Below, piece by piece: positions 21,599-32,212 of a DNA stretch of 64,000 nucleotides. Numbering within the stretch: the stretch's first letter is position 1; each line of letters begins with the position of its first letter. The DNA is from Metopolophium dirhodum. Lineage: Eukaryota > Arthropoda > Insecta > Hemiptera > Aphididae. The stretch covers positions 94,144,083-94,208,082 of the forward strand of contig NC_083560.1 in assembly GCF_019925205.1 (NCBI RefSeq), written 5' to 3'. The position numbers and the translations under genes were made by a program. Below the pieces are notes generated by a model. It was not told where the DNA came from. It ran no database searches and was given only the letters and a program-made list of their open reading frames with translations.

Positions 21599-23673
21599 AA
21601 AAGTAAAAAGAAATTACTTAGCGCTCAGAGAGCTCCACTATTGGCGATGACCGGTGCCTACAATACCGCGTCCACGAACTGCCTTCCGGTAGTTGCAGGG
21701 ACCATGCCCTTAGATCTCGAAATCCGTATGCACGTTCTTAAACGTAAACTTCTCGCACAAGAAATACCGAAAGAAGCTTTCGATGACAGCGTAAATGACC
21801 TCTTCGATGAATGGCAGCGCAGCTACGACACCCTGCCCAAGGGGAACTGGTCCAAGAAAATGATACCATCGGTCAGGTTTAGGTACTACCTACCGATGAA
21901 GCTGGACCATTACACAACACAGTTTTTAACGGGCCACGGCGATTTCCGGGCTAAATTGCACAGTTGCGGCCTACCGGAGCACCTGGTCCAGACGGCATCA
22001 CTGCGGGCATTCTAAGGAAAGCCTGGCCAGCTCTCCACGATTCCATCACTCACCTATTTGGCAGATGCCTTCAAGTCGGCACCTTTCCAGACTGTTGGAA
22101 AATTGCCAAGCTGGTCATTATCCCCAAACCAGACCGTACAGACCTTTGTAGTGTTAAGTCGTTTAGGCCCATAAGCCTACTTCCATCACTGGGAAAGGCA
22201 CTTGAAACCCTTATAATCAGTAACATAGGACAGGAGACTAACCTTGACTCCTTTGCAGCTCAGCACGGCTTCACTATCGGTAAATCGACAGTTAGCGCCC
22301 TTAGAAGCGTACACGACCGAATCGATGCATCCAAGTCCAGATATATTTTCGGAACATTCCTCGATATCACGGGCGCATTCGATAACGTCAGATGGTCGCC
22401 ACTGCTCACACAATTGCATAGTCTAGGCGCCTCGCTTGGTACTTCAAAAATAGTTAATTCGTACCTCTGTGACAGGTGGGCAGACCTGGAACTTGAGGGC
22501 ATCCACTACCAGAGGATGCTTGCTAGGGGTTGCCCTCAGGGGTCACAACTTGGACCGACTCTGTAGAAGATTGCAATGACTCCCTTATACGGCAAAATAC
22601 CGGAAACAAGTACAACGAAAATAATTACATACGCGGACGACATTCTTCTTATGGTTGGAGCCGCTAGGCCAAAAACGGCTTTCCAGCGCATAGAAGGACA
22701 CCTGGACGTTCTTAACGATTGGGCCTTCACGTTTGGCGTCGAGTTCTCGGCCAGTAAAAGCCAATTACTCTCTCTCAAAGGCGGCTTGAAACCCGGCTAC
22801 AGCGTACGCTTTGGATCGAGAGCAGACGCTCCCATAATAATGTCCACGGCCACGGCAAAATACCTCGGTGTTTACCTTGACCCGAGACGGAGCTTCTGGG
22901 ACCACGTTAAACATGTCAGTACAAAATCAAAGGACATGTACGGTCGGATGAGACGACTCCGCTCCGCGAACTGGGGCATGGGACAACTTGCGGCCAGGAC
23001 CATTTATAGAGGCGTATTCCTACCCCGAGTCACCTACGCCGCTGAAATATGGGCTTCAGGGACTAAACTTGTCAAAAGTAAAAAGAAGTTACTCAGTGCC
23101 CAGAGATCTCCCCTCTTAGCAATGACCGGTGCCTACAACACCGTGTCAACGAACTGCCTTCCAGCAGTCACAGGCACCATGCCATTGGATCTGGAAATAA
23201 GACTGCACGTACTCAAACTTAAACAACGTGCACAGGAGATCACGAACGTGGCTTTCGATAATAGTGTAAACGATCTCTTTGATGAATAACAGCTCCGATA
23301 CGATACCCTGCCCAAAGGGAACTGGTCTAAAAAGATTATACCTTCAGTAAGATATAGGTACAATCTCCCGATGAAGCTGGATCATTACACGACCCAGTTC
23401 TTAACTGGCCATGGAGACTTCCGGGCGAAACTGCATAGCTTTAAGCTCGTCCCAGACCCCATCTGCGAGTGTGACCGGAAACCAGAAACGGTCAACCATG
23501 TCCTTAGGTTCTGCCCGCGGACGAAAAGTGCTCGCCTCAGACTAAAAAGTGCCCTCAGCAACGAAGGCGTGTCGTGGCCACCGGCGGACGGGGCCTTACT
23601 CAAAAATAAGGTTACATACAAGGCACTTGCAAGATTTGCAAGAGAAGCCCTTACCAACCGCACCGATAGATAA
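21599..23673 (+). pseudogene. Chimeric R1 ORF2 remnant
   Basis: The first part (frame to 22013-22015) carries S-A-Q-R-A-P-L-L-A-M-T-G-A-Y and ends at H-G-D-F-R-A-K-L-H. The second part begins in another frame at 21964 and holds R-P-I-S-L-L-P-S-L, D-I-T-G-A-F-D-N-V, R-G-C-P-Q-G-S-Q-L-G-P and Y-A-D-D-I-L-L (about 22632). A TAG at 22564-22566 replaces a Trp conserved in other copies, and a TAA at 23287-23289 replaces another. The terminal frame to 23673 has C-E-C-D, E-T-V-N-H and R-F-C-P-R. It cannot make a working protein. Confidence 0.85.
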
Positions 23674-24821
23674 ACGCCTCAAATCGAAATGATTCCCCGT
23701 AAGAATTGAAAGGGTTGCGAACCCATGGGTCAGAACGCTGCCCCGTCTATGACGGAAAGCACAGTCTCGGGGTGTTCCCGATGAGCACGTAAGGCGTAAG
23801 TGGCAGAAACGGGGGAACACGCTCGAGCGCGTTCTGGCCCGGGACGTGCTCATACGTCAGAGACGCGGAGTCCGGCCCTGCTGCAGGGGCCTTACAGAAT
23901 TCTGCATCAGTATTCCCTGCTTGTCGTACGAGGCGACTTAAAGGGATCTGGCCAGCCGGGGCCGACGCCTGGGGCGTGGACGCACCGAAACCCTCGGGGA
24001 TTAGGGCGTCGAGAGGTTTTGACCGCGACCTCGTGAAGAGCGGGTCGGTCACTGGGCTGAGCCGCCTGGTGACGCCTCCGGGAGGCGGATTTGGGCCCAC
24101 CGTGAGCCCGTGGTACACGGCCCGAATCTCGGGAGGACCATAAGCAGAGGCTTGCCGCCAACGACGCTTCGTCCGAGCATCCAACCAATGATGTGCCTTA
24201 CCTAATGGGAGGCGAGAATGGTGCTTCGGGATGTGAGAGGGCCCCTCGGTGTTGAGCGATTAACACCGAGCCATCACACGTCGATCGTGGTGAACCCTGC
24301 CTCGACCGACGGCGGATTGGTTTCGAAGTGGCAGTTTGCTGGAGCATACTATGTGGTTAAAGGCCGCACGCTTGGCCAGGGGAAGGCGGCTGAGTGACGG
24401 GACCGGGCGGACTCGTACGGCGACAGTCGGCCGGGAAAGCACGGTCCCTCCTTAGCGCTCACCCAGCTTATCGTTGGAGCTATATTCAGCGAAAGTTGTC
24501 CGTGACCATAAACGGAAAGCAACATGGATAGATTGCGGCCTCACCAAGGTGGCGAAAGGCACCTGTATGCCCTAGCCGGATGGTACAGGCGCTCCGGGGC
24601 ATTCCTCCGTGCGCACCCGGTGCTCGTAGTCCTTAGACGACGTTCGGTCGTCAGTCTCCGGCGGTCCTCTGGCCATGCAACAGTGTGGGGAGGGTCCGTC
24701 GGTTGGCGGTCGTATGCCTCTACGGCCCTTGACTAGCACCTAGTGCTAACATAAGGTCCGTAGTTGTAGTCGGATGACCTGCCGCAAGGCTTGTCGGATG
24801 ACGTCAAACCCGGGAGCATCG
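21599..24821 (+). mobile_element. R1 copy 3, chimeric and 5'-truncated, 3.2 kb
   Basis: 21599-21963 encodes the C-terminal third of ORF2, as far as the H-G-D-F-R-A-K-L-H block. At about 21964 the sequence jumps backwards to the linker before the reverse transcriptase (G-A-P-G-P-D-G-I-T-A-G) and then runs through RT to the C-terminus a second time. No 28S target lies at this internal junction, so it is a fusion of two R1 fragments, not two separate insertions. A 3' UTR like that of copy 1, but with one 79-bp unit, follows and ends GGGAGCATCG. Confidence 0.82.
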
Positions 24822-24835
24822 TGTCCCTATCTACT
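24822..24835 (+). repeat. 14-bp R1 target copy between R1 copies 3 and 4
   Basis: TGTCCCTATCTACT. Here the full 14 bases of 28S target are kept before a full-length 5' end. R1 in other insects makes a 14-bp target duplication, so this is the expected junction of an independent insertion or of a tandem unit. Confidence 0.88.
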
Positions 24836-25407
24836 CGGGGTCGAAGAAGGCCCACCTTGTCGTGTTGACCCCGCTCGGCCGTCCTTCAGGTCGGCCGCCA
24901 AGAGGCTTTCAAAACCGGGCCCGCCTAAACCAGTTGTGCCGGGCCCCAGGCGTAGCGTGAGCTGTTACGTTGCGCCGAGTTGTGCGCTCGCGAGCGGCGC
25001 GTCTACACCTCGGGCTGGGAGCAACCCGCGAAAGAAACCAGTCGTCCTGCAGTGTCGTTCGGCTGGCAGGCGTCGCGGGCGTAACCCGGCCTCAGAGTCT
25101 GAGGGCCGTCGCGGACGAGCGTACAGGCGCCAACCCTTAACTGGGGCGAGCGCCCAGGGACCTTTACCAGTTCTTGGGAGTTCAGGCCGGGCCGTGGACT
25201 TAACCATTTGCGGTCCGGCGTGGAGAAGAGCTTCCGGAGGTTGGCAACTCCGGTCGTAGGCGCCAGGCACCGGCATGCATAGACCTTGACCAGGCGGATA
25301 CACTCGGAACGCAACTGACGGTAGAGCCCGCCGTCAGCCGGAGGGACCAGGGCTCTTGAAATCGGAACCTGGCAGTAGGTCAAAAACGCAAAACCTTAAA
25401 TCACAAC

Positions 25408-26794
25408 ATGAAAGGTCAGGTAAACCACATTGTTGTTACCGGCCCAGTGGATTCGGACCCCACAGGGCTAGTTGGATCGGCGAAAGTAGCCCCGTCGTAC
25501 CCTTCTTTACCATTCAAGGGTGAGAGAAGTGGTGGTCCCACGATATTGACTCTGGCTAAAACAGCCAATGAAAATGACCCTTACTACGGCCATAATAACG
25601 GCACCTTAATATATGAGGGTATGGTCATTAACACGACGTCTACCTCTAACCAAAAACTAGACCATAAAATCGACCTTGAAAATAACTCTGACTCTCCTTC
25701 GGGAGTTATCCTGGACTCTGGTGGCTACGTCTTAAGGCTCAAGGGCGGCGCCAACAGTGAGACGGCCACTCCTGTTGACAAAAATAAGAGTGTGCAAGAT
25801 AATGAGAATCCAATGAGCTCCAGTCCACAGGTCAATCAGTCCCACCGCCAATCGAGTACATGAATGTAGATGATGATTGCGTTATGGTAGTCAGCCCGTC
25901 AGGCGAAAACTACGCTAGCAAGGTTAAAAATAGGCCGGAATCGAGCAGGGAGAAGTTTCCGAAACTGAAAACTCCTAAGAACATAAGAACGGTGAAAGAA
26001 AGAATCGGTCAGAAGGCTACCCCGAAAGTCGTTCCCACCAATAAAAAGGCTTCCAAAAAAGCAAAGGTTACTAAGAATAACTCTATGGCCAGAGCCGTAA
26101 AAGCAGGCCCTCGTTTCGAAGTAACGGCGGAGGCTGTTGGATGGAGGTCCGAAAATCAATCGAACAAAAAATTAAAAACCCCAGAGTCCGTTCTGTCAGG
26201 TCGGGGAAAAGCATCATCCTATTCCCGGAAGATGACAAAACCGCCACCGCTCTACGGCGAACGTCCAATCTACGAGAAATACCACCTCGTAAGCCAAGGA
26301 TCATAATCAGACACGTTGAACGGCTATTAGAAGGCGACGAGCTGCCCTGGGCGATAATCAACCAGAATCCTGACTTGATGTTAGGAGAAACTGATTCCGA
26401 CAAAATAAGGCCGATATTTAAACTGGGTCCCCGAGAAGGAAACTTCGTACATTGGGTTTGCGAGGTCAACCCGGAAATCATGTCGAAGCTCGAAGGCAAC
26501 AATGCCTATTTAGGTCTTACAAAGTGTAAGATGAAAGCCTTCACTCAGGTAACACAATGTTATAATTGTCAAGGATTTGGCCACACGGCTGTAAAATGTA
26601 GGGCTAGCGAGCCGACATGTCGTAATTGTTCAGAGAGCCACGACTCAAGGGTATGCGAGGCCGTGTCGGTAAGGTGTAAAAACTGTAAAAAGGAAGGGCA
26701 CAAGGCTTCCTCGGAGAATTGCCCGGCTAAGATGGCTGCCGTTAGAGCTCTTCTTCGCCGAACAGATTTTGGCGGCACTGACGACTTGAAATGA
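25408..26794 (+). pseudogene. R1 ORF1 with three CCHC zinc knuckles, frameshifted
   Basis: It is spread over three frames: 25408-25863, 25860-26150 and about 26141-26794. The C-terminal part has three zinc knuckles: C-Y-N-C-Q-G-F-G-H-T-A-V-K-C, C-R-N-C-x4-H-x4-C and C-K-N-C-x4-H-x5-C, the standard arrangement in R1-type ORF1 proteins, which bind the element RNA. A basic K-rich segment precedes them. Compared with copy 5 (about 400 codons before the zinc part) a central coiled segment of more than 100 codons is missing. The ORF1 stop TGA overlaps the ORF2 ATG in the string ATGA. Confidence 0.82.
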
Positions 26795-28477
26795 ATTACA
26801 AAAAATTAAAAATATATCAGCACAATGTGAATAGGGATCGAATAGCTAGTCACCAATTGAGGGAAGCCTGTAAGAAACAAAAAATCGACTTCCTCTTATT
26901 GCAAGAGTCCATGGTTATCAATGGGAAGGTGTATGCATTCGAGTGCTGCAGGGCCCATATTAGTGATAACGCGGGAGCGGCTATTATAGCGCTCACGAAC
27001 CGATACCAATGCATTAAGCTCAGTTCTTTTACGTCCAGTCATGCGTCAGCCGTCAAAATCACTTACGGTAAAATCAAAAATGACTATATTATAGTACTCG
27101 TTTCAACTTATTTCAAATATAACATACCTACCACGGCTCACATTGAACGCCTCGAACAGATCCTTGCGAAAGAAAAAGTCAGAACGGTGATCTGCGCGGA
27201 CACCAATGGCCACTCGAAACGGTGGCACTCAATAAAGAGAAATCGGCGTGGCAGAATAACCGAACGTTTCATAGATAAACACGACTTAAGGGTTCACAAT
27301 CGTCCAGGTCGGCTTAGTACCTTCTGCCGTCAGGATGGGCGATCTTCCAATATTGACGTCACGTTAACAATGCCTGACATTGGCAATTTGGTGTGTGATT
27401 GGACAGTGGCCGATGAAACTGACAGCGACCATAGAGTCATTAGCTTCAGTATTCTGGTAAAAAATCCGCCGAAAAGGGACCAACCTAGTCCCCGGTACAA
27501 CGTACAATCGGCCGACTGGGACCAGTTCAGAACCTCTCTGATATGCGAAGTTGGTCGCATATCAGAGGACTGCGTCAATTCCATGGCAATCGACATTAGT
27601 CGCGCGATTACCACGGCAGCAGATAAGTCTATGGACAAAAAGAGGCCAGCTGGTTCCACGGGCAGATGTCTCTGGTGGTCTCCAGTCCTAACTACGCTCC
27701 GACAGAATTTAGCCCACCAAAGAAGAAACGGCTTAAAAAGAGAAAATAGGCCAGCATATAACAGGCTACGGAATGAATTTCTAAATGAAACGCGAAAACA
27801 CAAAACGGCCGCGTGGAAGTGTTTTGCCGATAACTTGAATTCCAACCCGTGGAGTAAAGCGTTCTCCTAGGCCAAGAAAGGCAGTGTCAGCCGCACTATG
27901 CCTAGCACACTGAAAAAGTCGGACGGGTCTACGAACCTCAACTGTCAAGAAACGGCCGAATTGATATTAGACACTTTTGAGCCTGCGGACCCTCATCAGT
28001 CCAACTTTGCAATACAAGGACCCATCGAGTTTCAAGATGAACTCCTCTCTGAACAGATAAAAACGGCAATCTGGAAGATGAGAGCGAACAGCGCCTCCGG
28101 TGTTGATGGCATCACCGCGGGGATCTTGAGAAAAGCCTGGCCAATCATCAAAGATAAAATGGCGCAACTCTTCCGATGCTGCCTCCAGGAGGGTATATTC
28201 CCTGAGTGCTGGAAGACTGCCAACCTCATTATTATCCCAAAGCCTGGCAAAGAGGACCTAGGCGAAGTAAAGTCCTACCGTCCGATAAGCCTTCTTCCGG
28301 TGCTAGGAAAAGCGTTGGAGTCAGTTATTATAGCACGACTAACAAATGAAACCAAAATGGATGAATACACCCAGCAGCACGGGTTCACTGCTGGAAGATC
28401 AACAAACAGTGCAATTGAAAACCTGTATGAATGGGTCGATGCATCGAGAGCCAGGCATATTTTCGGCATATTCCTGG

Positions 28478-29937
28478 GGGTGCACATGGTTTGCGCACAT
28501 TGACTAAAATTACAACTCATTTGCGCACATTTTTACAAATCGTTTGCGCACAGATTATTTCTAGTGTAACCACTGGTTTGCGCACACATTTCCCTTCCCA
28601 CTTTTACAGACTTAGGACTGTCAGTGAATATTTTAACTTCACTGGTGTGGTTAAAAATGTATTTTTGGTGTGTTGTGTAAAAGAATATGTACAATTAATT
28701 TTTATTTTAGCGGTCATCTATTTATGTTTAAAAGCGGTTGCCCATTTGTTCCAAGTAATTCAATTGATCAATTTCATTATTTGAATATTTTGTCCACAAA
28801 TTGTTCATGTACTCAATTTTTTGTAATATTTCTTTCCGGCGATAGTTATTAATATTCATTTTTATTGAATTCAGTTTAAGATCAGTTTCTGATTGAATGT
28901 TTAAAATAACATCTATTACTTGGTATACGTGTGGATGAGGGTTATAGAATTGATTATTAAAATGCCTATGGAATGCTTCAGCTCCGTTCGTTGTTCTGGG
29001 TAAATCATCTGGTTTTCCTGCCCACAGGGATGTATTGAAATTTGAATTAGGTGATATATATGATGAAAAAACATAATCAGAGAAGTATAATCCATCAGGT
29101 GGAGCAATAGCTATTAAATTTGAAAATGCTATTTCTATTTCATCGGGTGGCAAGTACGGCAAACCAAAAAAATATTTAAGCCATTTACCTACATCTGAAT
29201 TATTATTTTTATATTCCCGTAATAATTTACTACTCTTTTGTATTCGACGAAACCAAGATTGAGCTAAATGAAATGTGCAGCATACAATTTTACACTGTGG
29301 AAAGACATTTAAAATTGAGTTATGAGCTGATTTTTCAAAATCAACATGAAATTCTTTAATAATAAGTTGCCGATCGAGAATGTGAGTACAAAGATTTTGA
29401 AGTGTTTCCCACATAGTTGTGTATGTTGACGTATGTTTATCTTCTAAAAAACAAAATACTACTGGTACGTAAAAATAATTTTGATAAATATGAAGGTATA
29501 CAGCTGTGTAAATAATTTTGGGCAATAAGAAAATGTTCCATCTCCAAATACATGTGGAGCATCACATAAAGCACTCAAATTTGTTGAGCATGTAAACAAT
29601 ACTACACTATTATCATCACTGAAATACATAAATTGTTCATCTTTAAATTTAACTTGGAATTCTTTCAGCTGTAATACAGCCTCGTTAACAGTCTTTGGGA
29701 GTTTTGGGAAATGTTTTTACCAATTATACTTAATATCACTGTTGGCACGTGTGTTGTGTAAAGCTGTGTTGTAGGTATATAATAATATTATGTACAAAAT
29801 ATAATCATGGCTATACTACATTATTGTATATAATATGTTGTGCGCAATCAAGTGGTTCCTTCTACAATATGTTGTGCGCAAACGAGTTACAGGTTTTAGC
29901 AGGGAAATTTTAAAATGTGCGCAAACTAGTTGTAGCC
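28478..29937 (-). mobile_element. MULE inserted in R1 copy 4
   Basis: The termini carry repeated GTTTGCGCACATT motifs in inverted orientation: the left end has four GCGCAC motifs within 90 bp, the right end mirrors them. Flanks are TATTCCTGG (28469-28477) and CATTCCTGG (29937-29945), a 9-bp near-match, or 8 bp exact (ATTCCTGG), which fits Mutator-type target duplication. The element is 1.46 kb and lacks the FLYWCH part, so it is internally deleted. Confidence 0.78.
28728..29720 (-). pseudogene. MULE transposase (DDE domain) with one frameshift
   Basis: Reading the minus strand from about 29700: F-G-D-G-T-F-S-Y with the first catalytic Asp (about 29540), a one-base frameshift at the C-C-C-A-A-A-A run near 29520, then V-V-F-C-F-L-E-D-K, I-K-E-F-H-V-D-F-E-K-S with the second Asp, C-C-T-F-H-L-A-Q-S-W, L-P-Y-L-P-P-D-E-I, and R-T-T-N-G-A-E-A-F-H with the Glu. 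It is clearly the MULE transposase core. The frame from 29525 to 28728 is intact. The FLYWCH N-terminus is absent. It resembles the fragment at 10440-10730. Confidence 0.85.
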
Positions 29938-30068
29938 ATTCCTGGACACGGGGCTGAACGGGGCTGTCCACAAGGATCACAGCTTGGTCCCACTTTGTGG
30001 AAGGCAGCGATGACACCCCTATACAAGGCCATCATAGAAACAAAGGTAACTAAACTGATAACCTATGC

Positions 30069-32212
30069 CAGCGTTTCTTAAACTTTTTTATCCGTGGAAC
30101 CCTTTTTGACGTCCACTTTAATCGTGGAACCCCTACTTTGTTTTCTAGCTTTTAAGCTTTTTGTTAGGATTATTTGCAAAAAAAAATATAATTATTTCAT
30201 ATACGTACTTATATTGTGTTACTTAATTAAAAGGTACTTAATTAAAAAATATGTTAAAAATAAATAATAAAAATTGTATATAATTTTACTTTAACAATAA
30301 TTACTTAATGAGATGTGTGAAATTGCTTTTTATTATTACAAATATTTTTAATATTGGGCTTTATTGATGAAAGTTGTAATAACATATTAGGTTCGGCTTC
30401 AAGTCTGTTGCGGTATTTTGTTTTTGTCGATACATAGGTAGAGAACCCCGTGTCACACATATACGTGGTTGCAAATGGTAAAAGTGCTAACACGGCTTTT
30501 TGTGACAATTGAGGATATTCATCTTTTGAACTGCACCAAAATTCTGCTAATGGCATTGATTTAAATTTTTCTTGCAGCGATGAATCAGATGTAAATTCAA
30601 TAAAGGTTTCATATTCTTTTGCTGACATGGCTGGAGGTCGTGTATTGACAATAAATGGATTTTTAATCCACAGTTCATTTTTATATTTCACCAGTTGGTC
30701 ATTTGGAAAATACTGGTTGAATCCTTCACTCAATCCAGTGAGGTGCTGAATAATTTCCTCAATGAAAACTTCATTAATTTTGACCTCTTCCTCTTCCGAA
30801 AAGCATTTAACTGTAGGAAAGCAATCAAACTCGTTGGAGCTCATACAAATTTTCAAAAATCTAACTTTTTCTTAAAAGCATGAATTTTTTTGTGTGCAGT
30901 AAAAACATTTACGTGTCTGCCTTGAAGTGTGAAATTAAGCTCATTTATCTTTTTAAAAATATCACTTAAATAGGCGATTTTAAGTAGCCACATTTGATCA
31001 AGAAATCGATCTTTTAATTCGAAATTGTGTTCCAAAAAAAAAAGCACGTACCTCGTCCCTTAATTCAAAAATACGAGTTAGTATCTTTCCTCGAGATAAC
31101 CACCTGACCTCGGTATGTAAGAGAAGAGAAGTATGTACACTTTCCATGTCCTCACATAGGATTTTGAATAAACGATTTTGAAGAGGCCGAGATTTTATGA
31201 AGTTTATGATTTTTACGAATTCATCAAGAGCTTTCTTAAAACTAACAGATAACTTTTTTACAGCGAGTGCCTGTCTATGTATCATACAGTGGCTACTAGA
31301 ACAGATTTTGGCAATATTTTTAATACGCTGTACAGCTCCATTAATTATACCACTCATAGCCTTTGCTCCATCGGTACAGATATCAACGCAGTTTTCCCAT
31401 GGTATTTCATTTCCTTCAAGAAATGAATTTAGAAGATCAAATATTTCAGCTCCAGTAGTACGTGTTGGTAGAGATTTGCATAAAAGAAGATCTTCCAATA
31501 ATGTGCTTTCGTGTTGATACCTAACGATGACAATTAATATTGCAAGCCCAGCTACATCGGTAGACTCATCCAATTGTAATGCAAATTTGCACGATTTGAG
31601 ACAAAAAATGAGTTCATTCTGTATATCGGCTGCTAAATCATTGATACGATTAGCTACCGTGTCATTCGATAGTGAGATTTTAGATATTTCTTTTGCAGAT
31701 TTTTCATCTAACATACATTTTACCATCTCCATAGCACAAGGTTTTATAAGACTTTCGGCAATTGTGTAAGCTTCACCGCGTTGAGCTATTTGATAGCTAA
31801 CTTAATAAGAAGCTTTGGTTGCTTTTTCATTCACAGTTTTTGTGGTTTGAACCATACAGTTTATTGATTTTAATAGTTCATCACGCTTTCGAATAAAGCA
31901 TTCTACATTTTTTTCTTTAAGTTAACCGTGAACAGATTCTAAATGACGACGCATTTTAGCTGGAGCCATAGAGCTATTTGTGAGAACTTTGCTGCAAATA
32001 ACGCACTGAGGATTATCATTATTATTCATAAATCCTTTTTTAATCCATCTCTCCATATTGCAAACAAAATAACAAAACCAACTTTGAGACAAACAATAAA
32101 ATTATAACACAACGCACTCGAATATAACGCACAGGTCACAAGACACGCGGTAGACTGCCGCGTTATATTGAAACGTTGAAACGTTATTTTATTAATTTAT
32201 CTGTTTTTCAGA
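30069..32212 (-). mobile_element. hAT transposon inserted in R1 copy 4, one end lost
   Basis: The left end begins CAGCGTTTCTTAAACTTTTT at 30069, a typical hAT terminus with CCGTGGAACCC motifs behind it. The opposite end should show the complement of this near 32212 but does not, and no 8-bp duplication of ACCTATGC is seen on the right. The distal terminus and about 1 kb of R1 RT sequence were probably lost in one deletion. Confidence 0.7.
30305..32055 (-). pseudogene. BED-finger hAT transposase, broken
   Basis: From ATG 32053-32055 the product begins M-E-R-W-I-K-K-G-F and has a BED-type zinc finger (C-V-I-C, then R-R-H-L-E-S-V-H). A TAA follows at about 31924. The main ORF (30998-31732) has A-L-Q-L-D-E-S-T-D, the first catalytic Asp region, then C-T-D-G-A-K-A-M-S-G with the second, H-C-M-I-H-R-Q and H-T-E-V-R-W-L-S-R-G-K. 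After a frameshift near 31000-31040 the rest (30305-31047) ends with Y-P-Q-L-S-Q-K-A and K-T-K-Y-R-N-R-L. This is the ZBED5/SCAND3-like hAT branch and closely resembles the element at 49506-50944. Confidence 0.8.

Noticed and set aside
23747..25383. Several ORFs of 60-160 codons on both strands in R1 UTRs
   Set aside because: These are GC-rich untranslated parts of R1 copies 3 and 4; the same region in other copies is not open.
27330..27845. Minus-strand ORF inside R1 copy 4 ORF2
   Set aside because: It is antisense to a well-supported endonuclease/RT frame; similar antisense frames appear in the same place in copies 1 and 5 through codon structure.
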